The notes beneath the pieces are model-generated. The model worked only from the letters and a program-made list of their open reading frames with translations, ran no database searches and was not told where the DNA came from. Shown piece after piece: positions 51,545 through 61,103 of a stretch of DNA of 64,000 nucleotides. Made by a program: the position numbers and the translations under genes. The stretch's first letter is position 1, and every line of letters starts with the position of its first letter. Origin of the DNA: Pseudoxanthomonas mexicana (GTDB taxonomy: Bacteria; Pseudomonadota; Gammaproteobacteria; Xanthomonadales; Xanthomonadaceae); NCBI RefSeq assembly GCF_010093385.1, contig NZ_PDWV01000002.1, positions 118,123-182,122 of the forward strand, given 5' to 3'.

Positions 51545-54019
51545 TCAGGCCTCCGGTCCGTCCTTGCCGCGGAACGGCCCGCGCACCGCGAGCGCCCGCA
51601 GCACATCGCCCGGTACCGTCCGCAGGTGCAGGTCCTGCTGCGGGAAGGGAATCTCGATGCCCGCCTCCGTCAGGGCGGCGTACAGCCGGGTCATCAGGTC
51701 GCTGCGGGTCGTGCCCCAGTCGTCGAAGCGACGCGTCCAGGCGCGGATGGCGAAATCCAGCGAGCTGGCACCGAACCCGGTGAACAGCACCGCCGGGGCC
51801 GGATCGTCGGCGATACCCGGCGTGGTGCGCGTGGTCTCCTGCAGCAGCTGCATCACCCGCGTCACGTCCGAGCCGTAGGCCACGCCCAGATCCACGTCGA
51901 CGCGTCGGTTCTGGTCGACCAGCGTCCAGTTGGTCACCTTGTCCGACAACAGCATACCGTTGGGCACCACCACGTCGGCGCCGTCGTAGGTGCGCACCGT
52001 GGTGGCGCGCATACCGATGGCGCGGATGCGGCCGGCGGTACCGCCGATGTCCACCGCATCGCCCGGCTTCACGGGCCGCTCGAACATCAGGATCAGGCCG
52101 GAGACGAAGTTGCGCACCACGTCCTGCAGGCCCAGGCCGATGCCCACGCCCAACGCGCCGAACAGGAAGGCCAGCTGCCCGATCTTGAAGCCCGCCGCCG
52201 ACAGCGCCGCCAGCAGGCCGACCAGCAGCAGCACGTAGTAGCTCAGCGACGCCACGCTGTTGTCCACGCCGCGCGGCAGCGCCATGCGCGGCAGCACTTC
52301 CTCGCGCAGCAGCGCACGCAGGGTCCGCGCGACCCACACGGCCAGCACCACGCCGATGCAGAACACCAACACATGACCCAGGCTGATGGACAGCTCGCCA
52401 TACTCGAAGCGATGCGTGACGACGGCCTTGGCCGTGTCGTACACCGGCCGGAAGAGGCGGAAGCGGGTCATCGTGAAGGCGATCCAGCCGACGACCGCCG
52501 CCACCCTCGCCCAGCGCGCGAACGATTCCAGCAACGTGCCTCCATGGCGGCGCATCAGCCACAGCCGCCTGACCTCCTTGCGTGCGCCCAGCCGGCGCAG
52601 CAGCGCTTCGAACACGGTCACCGCCGCATACAGGACCAGCGCGAAGTAGCCGCTCTCGATAGTGGCGGACACCAGCATTTCCGCCAGCGACACATTGCCC
52701 AGCAAGTTCGCGCCGATCGATACCATCAGCACGACCACGGCGGCCCAGCCCAGGCCGTGCACCAGCTGTCCGGCACGCCCGGTCTTGCCGACGAAGCGCT
52801 GCCCGCGCGAACGCCACAGCAGCCACGCCGTGACCGCCAACGCGAGCATCGCCAGCACGAGGCAGTACAGGCGGTACAGGTAGTCGCTGGCCATCAGCAG
52901 CACCGACAGCCGCTGCAGCAGGTAGAAAGCCGTCGCCAGGTACGGCCAGGGACCCAGCAGGCGACGTCCCTGCTGTGGCAACAGGCGCAGCACCGGCACC
53001 AGCGCCACCAGCATCGCCATCTGGTGGGCGAACAGCGGCGCATTGGGCTCGAACACCAGCACGCCGATCATGGACAGCAGCAGCCAGGTGGAGATGGGCC
53101 GGCGGATCACCCGCAGTTCGGCATCGGTCGCAAGCACCGCAGCCGGATCCACGCCACGACGCCGGTGGCGCCAGGCCACCCCCAGCAGCACCGGCAGCAA
53201 CAGCAGCTGCAGCACATGCAGCACGCGCTGGTTGCCCACATCGGCCGCGGCGTACTGGGCGACGAAACTGTTCTCCGACTGGAGGCCGCGCGTCAGGCTG
53301 TCCCTCACGCCCTGGCGCAGCGTGCCGGTGTCTTGGACCCGCCACAGTGGCGGCGCATCCAGCCGGAACAGGCGCCGGTCGGCATGGTCGATCGCGTCCT
53401 CAACGGCGCGCTGGCCTGTTTCGATCCGTGCGGCCAGCAGGTTGGCCCGGCGCCCCAGCCCGATCTGTTCGGCCAGGGGCGACGACAGCGCCTGCTCTGC
53501 CTGCTGCAGGCGCGCGGCGACCGCCTCGACGCGCGCGCTCAGCGCGGCCGGCGTGCTGTCCGGTGACATCGCCCGCCGCGTCAGCTCCCAATCGGCGCGA
53601 CGCAGCGCCAGCTCGGCAGCGTCCTGCGCATACGGCGCCACCGATGCCTGCATGTCGGCACGCCAGCGGGCGTACTGGCGCGCATCGAACTTCCAGTGCC
53701 GCTCCATGCTCTCCAGCCGCACCACCGGCAGCGTACGCAGTTCGCCGTAGGCGAACAGCCCGTTCTTCTGCGCCACCGACTGCTCGATCGCCGCCAGGCG
53801 GGGCACCAGCCTGCCAAGCGGATCCGCACGCGCGGCACGCAACGACACTTCCTCCGCGTAACGTTCATCCGTATCGGCACGGCCCGGGATGTCGGCCAGC
53901 GCGATGGCCGCGGACACCCGGGGCTTGGACGGGGCCAGCAGCGTCGTGGCGTCCTGCGCGTACCCGAGAGGTGCGGCGAACGGCAACAGGCAGGCGAGAA
54001 GGGCCAGCAGCACGCGCAT
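51545..54019 (-). CDS. Large MscS-type mechanosensitive channel
   Basis: 824 residues. Signal peptide (LLALLACLLPFAAPLGYAQ), a helical periplasmic domain to about residue 250 (Arg/Gln-rich coiled segments), then about eleven membrane helices and the conserved MscS pore and beta domain near 610-790 (FLFGALGVGIGLGLQDVVRN, FERPVKPGDAVDIGG, VVVPNGMLLSDKV). Resembles MscK/YbiO-class channels that protect against osmotic downshock. The gene is convergent with the peroxidase gene. Confidence 0.9.
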   Translation of the reverse strand: MRVLLALLACLLPFAAPLGYAQDATTLLAPSKPRVSAAIALADIPGRADTDERYAEEVSLRAARADPLGRLVPRLAAIEQSVAQKNGLFAYGELRTLPVVRLESMERHWKFDARQYARWRADMQASVAPYAQDAAELALRRADWELTRRAMSPDSTPAALSARVEAVAARLQQAEQALSSPLAEQIGLGRRANLLAARIETGQRAVEDAIDHADRRLFRLDAPPLWRVQDTGTLRQGVRDSLTRGLQSENSFVAQYAAADVGNQRVLHVLQLLLLPVLLGVAWRHRRRGVDPAAVLATDAELRVIRRPISTWLLLSMIGVLVFEPNAPLFAHQMAMLVALVPVLRLLPQQGRRLLGPWPYLATAFYLLQRLSVLLMASDYLYRLYCLVLAMLALAVTAWLLWRSRGQRFVGKTGRAGQLVHGLGWAAVVVLMVSIGANLLGNVSLAEMLVSATIESGYFALVLYAAVTVFEALLRRLGARKEVRRLWLMRRHGGTLLESFARWARVAAVVGWIAFTMTRFRLFRPVYDTAKAVVTHRFEYGELSISLGHVLVFCIGVVLAVWVARTLRALLREEVLPRMALPRGVDNSVASLSYYVLLLVGLLAALSAAGFKIGQLAFLFGALGVGIGLGLQDVVRNFVSGLILMFERPVKPGDAVDIGGTAGRIRAIGMRATTVRTYDGADVVVPNGMLLSDKVTNWTLVDQNRRVDVDLGVAYGSDVTRVMQLLQETTRTTPGIADDPAPAVLFTGFGASSLDFAIRAWTRRFDDWGTTRSDLMTRLYAALTEAGIEIPFPQQDLHLRTVPGDVLRALAVRGPFRGKDGPEA

Positions 54020-54084
54020 GGAGGTCGATCTGGACACCGCGGGATGCCAGCAGTCTAGCGCGTGCGCGATGGGCACGGTTGCAC

Positions 54085-54639
54085 TCAAAACGCGTCGCTG
54101 CCCGGCCGGATCTCCACGCCCATCACCGCCGCCAGCTGCTGCATGCCGTCGTCGTCGCGGCGCAGCGCCATCCAGCCGGCGTAGGCATCGCCGCCGGTAT
54201 TCCAGTTCCACAGCGTATAGCCGTGTTCGCGCAGGCGGTCGTAGGCGGTGGCCATCAGGGCGGGCACATCGGTGCCGTCGAGGAAGTCCTCGTCGCTGGG
54301 GTCGCCGCCCCAGTCGATCTCGATGGCATAGCGCGCCGCCAGCTGGTTGACGCAGTCGATGAAGGTCTCGGTGTCCTTCCAGTCCACGTAGAAGCCGGAT
54401 GTCCAGTCGATGGCGTCCTTCAACGTCCACAGCACCTGGTCGGGCTCGGTGCCCGCTTCGCCGGTGGCGTCGCGATAGGCGGCGAACTGGCGCAGCGCCG
54501 TCTCCTCGTCACCCGGATTGATCAGCACCAGCAGGTTCCACACCAGCGCCTCGGTGTCGTCCAGGTCCATGTCGTCTTCGTCGTCGAAGGCGTGGCGGAA
54601 GTTGTCGTCGGGATCGAACTCGTGGTCGGGCAGTGTCAT
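54085..54639 (-). CDS. DUF6630-like acidic protein
   Basis: 184 residues, strongly acidic N-terminus (DPDDNFRHAFDDEDDMDLDD). The conserved-looking core LKDAIDWTSGFYVDWKDTE and GYTLWNWNTGGDAYAGW recalls the DUF6630 family; the assignment is from memory and tentative. Soluble, function unknown. The gene lies just upstream of the MscS-type gene, same strand. Confidence 0.65.
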   Translation of the reverse strand: MTLPDHEFDPDDNFRHAFDDEDDMDLDDTEALVWNLLVLINPGDEETALRQFAAYRDATGEAGTEPDQVLWTLKDAIDWTSGFYVDWKDTETFIDCVNQLAARYAIEIDWGGDPSDEDFLDGTDVPALMATAYDRLREHGYTLWNWNTGGDAYAGWMALRRDDDGMQQLAAVMGVEIRPGSDAF

Positions 54640-54767
54640 GGGCGTGGGCGATCGGACAGCGTCAAGGCTGGCTGAATATTAAGGCCATGTGATGCATCCG
54701 CGCGTGAGGGCGGCGCGTACGTGTTGCCGCAGTTCCGACACCTCACCCGACCACCCAGGAGATACCG

Positions 54768-55367
54768 ATGAATCGCACCGTCCTTTCCGTTGCGCTGCTG
54801 GCCGCCTTCACCGCCGCCGCATGCTCGCCGAAGACCGCCGACGCCGAAGCCGGCGCGGCCCCCATGCCGGTGGCCGAAGCCAGCGACCCGGCCCCCGCCG
54901 AAGCCACCACGCCCGCCGTCGAGCAGAAGGACGTGGTGGACACCGCCATCGCTTCGCCCGACCACACCACGCTGGTCAGTGCGGTGCAGGCTGCGGGCCT
55001 GGTGGACACGCTGAAGGGCGCGGGCCCGTTCACCGTGTTCGCGCCCGTCAACGCCGCCTTCGACGCGCTGCCGGCCGGCACGGTGGATCCGCTGCTCAAG
55101 CCGGAGAGCAAGGCCGACCTGACCGCGGTATTGACCTACCACGTGGTGCCCGGCAACGTCGACGCCGCCACGCTGACCCAGCAGATCCAGGCCAGCGGCG
55201 GCACCGCCACGCTGAAGACGGTGCAGGGCGGCGAACTGAAGGCGCAGGTGACCGACGGCGGCGTGACGCTGACCGATGCCAAGGGCAACGTGGCCAAGGT
55301 GACCACCGCCGACCTGAAGGCCAGCAACGGCGTGATCCATGTGGTCGACAAGGTGCTGATGCCGTAA
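54768..55367 (+). CDS. Fasciclin-domain lipoprotein
   Basis: 199 residues. Lipobox TAAAC places the acylated cysteine at residue 19, so an outer-membrane or periplasmic lipoprotein. A Pro/Ala-rich linker precedes one FAS1 domain (about 55-198): SPDHTTLVSAVQAAGLV, GPFTVFAPVNAAFDALP, YHVVPGNVDAATL, VIHVVDKVLMP. FAS1 domains mediate adhesion. CAGGAGAT precedes the ATG. A strong terminator follows. Confidence 0.93.
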   Translation: MNRTVLSVALLAAFTAAACSPKTADAEAGAAPMPVAEASDPAPAEATTPAVEQKDVVDTAIASPDHTTLVSAVQAAGLVDTLKGAGPFTVFAPVNAAFDALPAGTVDPLLKPESKADLTAVLTYHVVPGNVDAATLTQQIQASGGTATLKTVQGGELKAQVTDGGVTLTDAKGNVAKVTTADLKASNGVIHVVDKVLMP

Positions 55368-55384
55368 TTCCTCGACGGCAGCAC

Positions 55385-55428
55385 ACGCCGGGGCGGTCGT
55401 GGTGGGCCGCCCCGGCGTTCTTTGTTTC
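55385..55428 (+). terminator. Terminator after the fasciclin gene
   Basis: Perfect 12-bp stem ACGCCGGGGCGG (55385-55396) / CCGCCCCGGCGT (55407-55418) followed by a T-rich run (TTCTTTGTTT). Confidence 0.92.
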
Positions 55429-55493
55429 CGCCCGCGCGGCGGTCTATCGTGGCGGTGCCGGCGCGCTTGGCCGCATGCCGGGGAGGCCGCGCC

Positions 55494-56204
55494 ATGTTCA
55501 ATCCGGGTCCCCAGGGCCAGTACCTGCCCCTTGACGGACACGCTGCCTGCGTCGTCATCGACGATGCCCTGCTGGCACCGGAACGGCTGCCTGCGTTCGC
55601 GCAGGCGTACCGGGAGGATTTCCAGGCGGCACCGCCGGCCGTGTTCCCCGGCCTGCAGCTGCGGATGCCGGAGGAATTCACCGCCCTGCTGCACGATGTC
55701 TTCCGCGATCACGCCAGACGCGCGCTGGGTGCCCGCCGCGTACTGCGCAGCGCCAGCCGCCTGTCGCTGCTGACATCGCCGATGGCGGCACTGGCGCCCG
55801 CGCACTGGATCCCGCGCCGCGAACGCACCTTCGCGCCGGAGCAGTGCATCGCGGTGGCGGAGCTGTTCCTGTTCCACGACGCCACGCTCGGCGGGACGCA
55901 TTTCTTCGCCCCGCGCGTGTCGGCACAGGCGCTGGAACAGCTGGAACACGATGCGGACGCACTGTCGCCGGACGCGTTCTCCCAGCGCCATGCCATCGCC
56001 GCGGGCTTCCCGCACGCGAGCAACGCAAGCTTCGCCCACGTGCGCACGGTGCCGGCACGCTGGAACCGGCTGCTCATCCACGACGGCGCGGCCTTCCACG
56101 CGCCGGCCATCGCCGACCCCTCCCGGCTGGCAACCGATCCGCGCCAGGGACGGCTGACGCTGCAGGCCGTACTGGTGTGCAGCCGCAACCGCGTGGCGTG
56201 GTGA
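55494..56204 (+). CDS. DUF6445-like (2OG-oxygenase-fold) protein
   Basis: 236 residues, GGGAGG upstream of ATG 55494. The layout CVVIDDALLAPERLPAFAQAY, FPGLQLRMPEEF, then TLGGTHFFAPR resembles the DUF6445 group of 2-oxoglutarate/Fe(II) oxygenase-like proteins. The usual PHxD metal motif is not evident (IPRRERT occupies that place), so catalytic activity is doubtful. Tentative family call; role unknown. Confidence 0.55.
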   Translation: MFNPGPQGQYLPLDGHAACVVIDDALLAPERLPAFAQAYREDFQAAPPAVFPGLQLRMPEEFTALLHDVFRDHARRALGARRVLRSASRLSLLTSPMAALAPAHWIPRRERTFAPEQCIAVAELFLFHDATLGGTHFFAPRVSAQALEQLEHDADALSPDAFSQRHAIAAGFPHASNASFAHVRTVPARWNRLLIHDGAAFHAPAIADPSRLATDPRQGRLTLQAVLVCSRNRVAW

Positions 56205-56255
56205 ACGGCGCGCTTCGGGTATCCTGTCGCCTTCCCGACCGCACGATGCACGACC

Positions 56256-56504
56256 ATGTCCGACACCCCTCCCGACCGCCTGGCCTCCGATCCCCGCAGC
56301 CCCTTCCATGACGCCCAGGCGATGGACCGTGGCGTGGGCATCCGCTTCAACGGCGTGGAGCGCGACAACGTGGAGGAGTACTGCATCAGCGAGGGCTGGG
56401 TGCGCGTGCCCGTGGGCAAGTCCAAGGATCGCCGCGGCAACCCGATGACGATGAAGATCAAGGGCACCGTGGAAGCCTGGTACCGCTCGCCCGCCGCCGA
56501 GTGA
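56256..56504 (+). CDS. DUF3297 protein
   Basis: 82 residues, small soluble protein with the DUF3297 pattern: DRLASDPRSPFHD, GVGIRFNGVERDNVEEYC, and VPVGKSKDRRGNPMTMKIKG. Function unknown; widespread in Proteobacteria. Independent small unit between the DUF6445-like and YCII genes. Confidence 0.92.
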   Translation: MSDTPPDRLASDPRSPFHDAQAMDRGVGIRFNGVERDNVEEYCISEGWVRVPVGKSKDRRGNPMTMKIKGTVEAWYRSPAAE

Positions 56505-56592
56505 GCGCGGCGCCGCGCCTGCCGCGGCCGTGGCATCGCCCGTCACGAGGGCATGGCACAATCCCGGCCTGCACGGCTCGCCGGGAGGGCGC

Positions 56593-56967
56593 ATGAAGTT
56601 TCTGTTGCTGATCTATACCGACGACACGCTGCTCGAAGCGCTGCCTGCCGGTGCGTTCGACCAGATGATGCACGGCTGCATCACCCACGCCGACGAACTG
56701 AAGGCGCAGGGCACGCTGCTCGAATCGCAGCAGCTCGAGCACGGCAGCACCGCACGCACTGTGCGTGTTCGCGACGGCAAGACACAGGTCGTCGATGGTC
56801 CGTTCGCCGAGACCAAGGAGATCCTGGGCGGCTACAACCTGATCGAGGCCGACAGCCTGGACGAGGCGGTGAAGAGCGCGCAGGAGTTCCCGTGGATCGG
56901 CACCGGCAGCATCGAGGTGCGGCCGGTGCGCGATTTCGACGCGGTACGCAGGCGCGTGGGCGCCTGA
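56593..56967 (+). CDS. YCII-domain protein (DGPFAETK type)
   Basis: 124 residues, GGGAGG before the ATG. Ferredoxin-like YCII fold: MKFLLLIYTDD, VVDGPFAETKEILGGYNLIEA, IEVRPVRDF. This branch is often encoded with ECF sigma factors or VOC proteins; no sigma factor is nearby. Function unknown. Convergent with the S9 peptidase gene, 8 nt between ends. Confidence 0.9.
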   Translation: MKFLLLIYTDDTLLEALPAGAFDQMMHGCITHADELKAQGTLLESQQLEHGSTARTVRVRDGKTQVVDGPFAETKEILGGYNLIEADSLDEAVKSAQEFPWIGTGSIEVRPVRDFDAVRRRVGA

Positions 56968-56974
56968 GCGCGCG

Positions 56975-58909
56975 TCACTTGGCCGCCGCGCCGCCGAGGT
57001 GGCGCGACAGGAACCCCAGCAGCCGGTTGTAGTACGTACGGCGGTTTTCTTCGGCGTAGAAGCCATGCCCCTCGGTGCGCACGTACAGCGCTTCCACCGG
57101 CACGCCCGCCGCCTTCAATGCCTTTTCCATCCTCTCGGTGTGCGCCTGCGGGGCGATCTCGTCCTTTCCGCCCGCGGCCAGGAAGACCGGCACGCGGATC
57201 TTCGTCGCCAATGACGTGGGCGAGATATCGGCCAGCGCCGCGCGCTCGTCGCCCACCCAGTCGTCCATGTAGTTGCCGAGCCACTTGGCATGGCGCGATT
57301 TCTGCCGGTGCATCAGCTCCAGGTCGTACACGCCCACGTAGCCGGCCGCGCAGCGATACAGCGCCGGCTCCCTGGCCACGCCCATCAGTGCCGCATAGCC
57401 GCCATAGCTGGCGCCGTACAGGCAGATGCGCTGCGGGTCGGCGATCTTCTGTTCAATCGCCCAGCGCGTGGCATCGGTGAGATCGTCCTGCATCGCACCG
57501 CCCCATTCGCGTGCGCCGGCCTGCATGTGCGCGCGCCCGTAATTGCCCGAGCCGCGGAAATTGAGCCGGAGCACGGCGTAGCCGGCGCGCGCCAGCATCT
57601 GCGCCTCGTCGTCGATCTCCCAGCGATCGAAGATGCCGATCGGTCCGCCATGCGGCATCACCACCAACGGCAGCGGACCGCTGCTTCCGCGGGGGCGCGT
57701 CAGGTACCCATGGAGCGGCAGGCCATCGCGCGCCTTCAACGCGACCGATTCGCTGGGCGCCAGCGTGGCCGGATCCAACCAGCTGCGTCGGCTGAAGATC
57801 AGGTCGGCCGCGTTGGTTTCGGTGTTGAACAGGTAGAAGTCGCCCGGACTGGTGTCGTTCCAGATGTGCACGACCTTCAGCCTGCCGTCGCGCGTGCCCG
57901 AGGTGATCAGGACCGAATGACCCGGAAACGACCGCTCGAGCTTGCGGTAGAGGCGCGCCGTCTCCGATGTTTCGTCGAAGAACACCGTGCGCAGCCTGTC
58001 GTGCATGAAGAAGCTGCCCACCGGCGTGCGACCGCCCGGGGCGCGGATGATCCGGTAGGGATCGACCACCGAATCGCGGAGTACCTGCGTGCGCTCGCCG
58101 GTCACCGTATCCAGCGCCACGATCGCGTCCGGCCCCTCGCGCTGCTCGACCTGCAGGTAGGCCGTGCGGCCGTCGGGCGCAAAGCCCCTTGGCACTTCGA
58201 CACGCAGTGTCGTGTTCTCGTCGTTGATCAGCGTCCAGGGAGCGTCGCTGGTGGCGCGGTGATAGAGCTTGCTGGCATTGTCCTCGCCCGCACCCAGCGC
58301 GAAGCGGACCTGGCCCGTCGCATCCACGACGAAGTCGGCGCGGCGGATGGGGGCCGTCGCCACGGTGTCGAGCTTGCCGTTGTACGCGTCCAGGGTCATC
58401 AGCCGCGTGTTCGGCATCGAGGTATCCAGCGCGTACATGCTGATCAGCACCTTGCGCGGATCGTCCGGCATCGGGTCGACAAGCTCGGCCGCACGCGGTA
58501 GCGGGTCGTTGCCATCCAGTCCATAGCGCCCGAAGATCTGCCGGCGCACCGAGCCGTCCACGTTCGTCGCATACAGTTCGCCGGTCGCATAGGGCTGGTC
58601 GCGCGAACCGTATTTCTTCGCCACCGACACGACGACGCGATCGTCGCTGACCCACCAGACATCGTCGATGATGCTGTCGGCGCCGGCGCTGATCTTCGCG
58701 GTGATCTGACGGTCGCTGCGCCGCTGCACGGCGAGGATGGTCTGGTCCTCCAGCGGCACGGTCAGGGCGTAGTACTCGCCGGTCGGCGAGATCTTCAGCG
58801 TTTCCAGCACGTCCTGCTTCAGGAACGGCTCCAGATCCACCTGGGCCTGCGCCAGCGGCACCAGCACGCATCCCAGCAGAATGCCCGCACTCCGTGTTCC
58901 CCACCCCAT
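56975..58909 (-). CDS. S9 family prolyl oligopeptidase-type peptidase, exported
   Basis: 644 residues, AAGGAGG before the ATG. Signal peptide (ILLGCVLVPLAQAQ). N-terminal beta-propeller region (about 30-370), C-terminal alpha/beta hydrolase with oxyanion region VMPHGGPIGIFD, nucleophile in LYGASYGGYAAL, aspartate in GGKDEIAP and histidine in TEGHGFYAEE. Periplasmic dipeptidyl/acylaminoacyl-peptidase-like activity by family; these are abundant in Xanthomonadaceae. Apparently monocistronic. Confidence 0.93.
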   Translation of the reverse strand: MGWGTRSAGILLGCVLVPLAQAQVDLEPFLKQDVLETLKISPTGEYYALTVPLEDQTILAVQRRSDRQITAKISAGADSIIDDVWWVSDDRVVVSVAKKYGSRDQPYATGELYATNVDGSVRRQIFGRYGLDGNDPLPRAAELVDPMPDDPRKVLISMYALDTSMPNTRLMTLDAYNGKLDTVATAPIRRADFVVDATGQVRFALGAGEDNASKLYHRATSDAPWTLINDENTTLRVEVPRGFAPDGRTAYLQVEQREGPDAIVALDTVTGERTQVLRDSVVDPYRIIRAPGGRTPVGSFFMHDRLRTVFFDETSETARLYRKLERSFPGHSVLITSGTRDGRLKVVHIWNDTSPGDFYLFNTETNAADLIFSRRSWLDPATLAPSESVALKARDGLPLHGYLTRPRGSSGPLPLVVMPHGGPIGIFDRWEIDDEAQMLARAGYAVLRLNFRGSGNYGRAHMQAGAREWGGAMQDDLTDATRWAIEQKIADPQRICLYGASYGGYAALMGVAREPALYRCAAGYVGVYDLELMHRQKSRHAKWLGNYMDDWVGDERAALADISPTSLATKIRVPVFLAAGGKDEIAPQAHTERMEKALKAAGVPVEALYVRTEGHGFYAEENRRTYYNRLLGFLSRHLGGAAAK

Positions 58910-58980
58910 GGATGCCTCCTTGGCATCGTTGTCCCCGCGTGGATTAAACCGCAGGGCGACGGGACGCGACAAGCGAAGGA

Positions 58981-60327
58981 TCAGCGCGCGAGTGCGGCGG
59001 GATCCCGCTGCGGTTCCACCGGCAGCGCGGGGAGGATCGGCTGGAGTTCCTGCAACCGCTGCTGGCCACCGCGCAGCCACGCCTGCCCGTGTTCGCTGTG
59101 CAAATGGTCGCGCCCGATCCGGTCGATGGCGGCGGTATCGCCCTGCTTCGCTGCCTGCAGCAGTTGTTCGACCATGTTCGCCGGCGATGCCGCTACCGGC
59201 GTGGGTCCGATCTCGACCGGATGCCAGCGCAGGCTTTCGGCCATCGCCGCATTGCGGGGCTGGGCATCGAGGCAGTCGATCCTGCACAACGCTGGTGGCG
59301 CGAGCTCTTCCTGCCTGCCGCGGACTCCTTCCTTGTCGTACACGGAGGTGCGGTAGAAGAACGGGTGGCCCTCGGACCGATGGATGACGTGCCGCACCGG
59401 TTCGGTGGGTTCCTCGCGCTTCTGCAGGAAGGGCGGATCGCTCAGCGCGTTGAGGTAGTCGATCATCGGGTTGCCGCTGCGGATGGACAGCCCGTCCAGC
59501 GCGTAGCTTCCGCCGATGTCGCTGTGCGCACCCGCCACGGTGACGTTGAGGAAGCGCCCGTCGTCGGTCACGCCGGGATCCAGCACGCGCGTGGACTGGA
59601 ACAGGTTGCGTCGCTCGTCTTCGGCGGTGATCTGGAATCCCGACACCACCGAGGGCGGCAGCCGGCGATCATGGTTGCGCGGCTCACCGGTACCCACCGG
59701 ATCGAACAGGCCGACGGCCTGGATGACGGTGCCGGGTTCGCGCAGGGGCGGACGCGTGAACTCGAGCCGCTCGATGAAGCCGTTTCGATCCCGGACCACA
59801 TTCATGCCCGCGGGATCCTGGATTCCCCGCTCTTCGATCAGGCGGGTGAAGCCGGCGGCCTGCTCAGCACCTCGACTGGAGCCGATGGCGGCGATGCGGA
59901 TGTCGGCGCTGGGGTTCTCCTGCAGCCATTTGGCAGCCTTATGGGTGAACTGGAGATACATCTCCTCCATCCTGGCTTCGTAAGTGCCGCCACGTATCGC
60001 ATCCGAAAGCCCGGGCAACCCGCCTTGGGTTCCGGGCCCTTCGACATACCCCGTTGCGATCTGCGAAGCCTCGCCTCGCTTGTGGAGCGCCTCAACCTGC
60101 TCGCGGATCCTCCCTACATTCGTGAGGTTCTCAGGAGCATCCTTATGCAAACTGTTGCCGGTTCCATCGAATGCCGCGACGAATAGTCGCTCCCGAGTCC
60201 GGTCCCCATCCACCAGGACAGGAGCCTGAAATGCCGCAAGTTGCGCCCGCGCCTGCGTGTAGGTCGCCAGGTCTTCCAGCGTTGCCGGGTAGGTTTCCAC
60301 GCCATCCGGATGTCGATCGCCGCCCAT
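58981..60327 (-). CDS. DUF2235 lipase-like effector (Tle1-type)
   Basis: 448 residues from ATG 60327 with AAGGAG 8-9 nt upstream. Alpha/beta-hydrolase with FVAAFDGTGNSLHK near the start, nucleophile elbow GSSRGAEQAAGF, and the aspartate-containing VAGAHSDIGGSY: the DUF2235 pattern shared with Tle1 phospholipase effectors. C-terminal extension (HSEHGQAWLRGGQQRLQEL) is helical and Gln-rich. No signal peptide. The upstream lipoprotein gene suits a periplasmic immunity partner. No secretion genes are in the window, so antibacterial use is inference. Confidence 0.75.
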   Translation of the reverse strand: MGGDRHPDGVETYPATLEDLATYTQARAQLAAFQAPVLVDGDRTRERLFVAAFDGTGNSLHKDAPENLTNVGRIREQVEALHKRGEASQIATGYVEGPGTQGGLPGLSDAIRGGTYEARMEEMYLQFTHKAAKWLQENPSADIRIAAIGSSRGAEQAAGFTRLIEERGIQDPAGMNVVRDRNGFIERLEFTRPPLREPGTVIQAVGLFDPVGTGEPRNHDRRLPPSVVSGFQITAEDERRNLFQSTRVLDPGVTDDGRFLNVTVAGAHSDIGGSYALDGLSIRSGNPMIDYLNALSDPPFLQKREEPTEPVRHVIHRSEGHPFFYRTSVYDKEGVRGRQEELAPPALCRIDCLDAQPRNAAMAESLRWHPVEIGPTPVAASPANMVEQLLQAAKQGDTAAIDRIGRDHLHSEHGQAWLRGGQQRLQELQPILPALPVEPQRDPAALAR

Positions 60328-60353
60328 CTTCACGCTCCTTGTGCGTCTTCCCG

Positions 60354-60977
60354 CTAGTAGGTCTTGCTCCACGCCAGAATCAGGTCATCCCGGAAACGGC
60401 TGTACTCGTTTCCTGGGATCTGCGGGACCCGGGTAGGCACGAACGCCTTCATGTAGACGTTGATCGTCCTGTCGTTCACTTCCAGAATGATGCCGGGATC
60501 GCCGATGTCGCCATCCACGACTCCATTGGGCACACGATGAAGGACGCGCTGGTCTCGGAATATGCTTGCAATGTCAACGGAAGCCGAATGCTTCACACCA
60601 TCCTTCGACTTCCACACCACTTGGGCTGGTTCTGGGAAATTACCGACCGAGAGATAGCTCGCATCCAGGTTCGCAGGGTACTTCTCGCCGAGCGAGGCTG
60701 AAGACAGCTGGAGCACATCGTCTGGCTCGGAGATGTGAATGAACCCGTTGTAGGTCACCCGGCAGCCATAGGTCGAGTAGCAGAACGCACCGAAGTTATG
60801 CCGCACGAACGTCAATGGTTCGCTATTCGTTGAGTTTCCGCCCCCCGAGGGCACGTGCCCGGATTCCTGCGTCATCGCCATGCCTTGGCACCCTGTGGTT
60901 ACGACCATCGATACGATCATCCCTGCGAAAGCGGAGCGAACGCCATTCCTGCCTGCAGGCGCTGGTCTTCGGATCAT
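60354..60977 (-). CDS. Lipoprotein, possible immunity partner of the DUF2235 protein
   Basis: 207 residues, AGGAGG 7 nt upstream of the ATG. Signal with lipobox VTTGC, acylated Cys30. The mature part has no recognised domain; it contains two cysteines (FCYSTYGC) and ends AWSKTY. It ends 26 nt before the DUF2235 gene. Base composition is noticeably less GC-rich than its neighbours. Lipoprotein upstream of a Tle1-like protein is the common effector-immunity arrangement. Confidence 0.7.
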   Translation of the reverse strand: MIRRPAPAGRNGVRSAFAGMIVSMVVTTGCQGMAMTQESGHVPSGGGNSTNSEPLTFVRHNFGAFCYSTYGCRVTYNGFIHISEPDDVLQLSSASLGEKYPANLDASYLSVGNFPEPAQVVWKSKDGVKHSASVDIASIFRDQRVLHRVPNGVVDGDIGDPGIILEVNDRTINVYMKAFVPTRVPQIPGNEYSRFRDDLILAWSKTY

Positions 60978-61103
60978 CGCGAGGCCTCCTGCCAGAAACA
61001 GCCTTATCTGTACGACACGGTGCCACGCGACGCAAGCCGCGACGCGCTAATGTGAGCAACGCCGCGCACTGCATTCATTTACTTCAAAGCCCCACCGGCT
61101 GCA

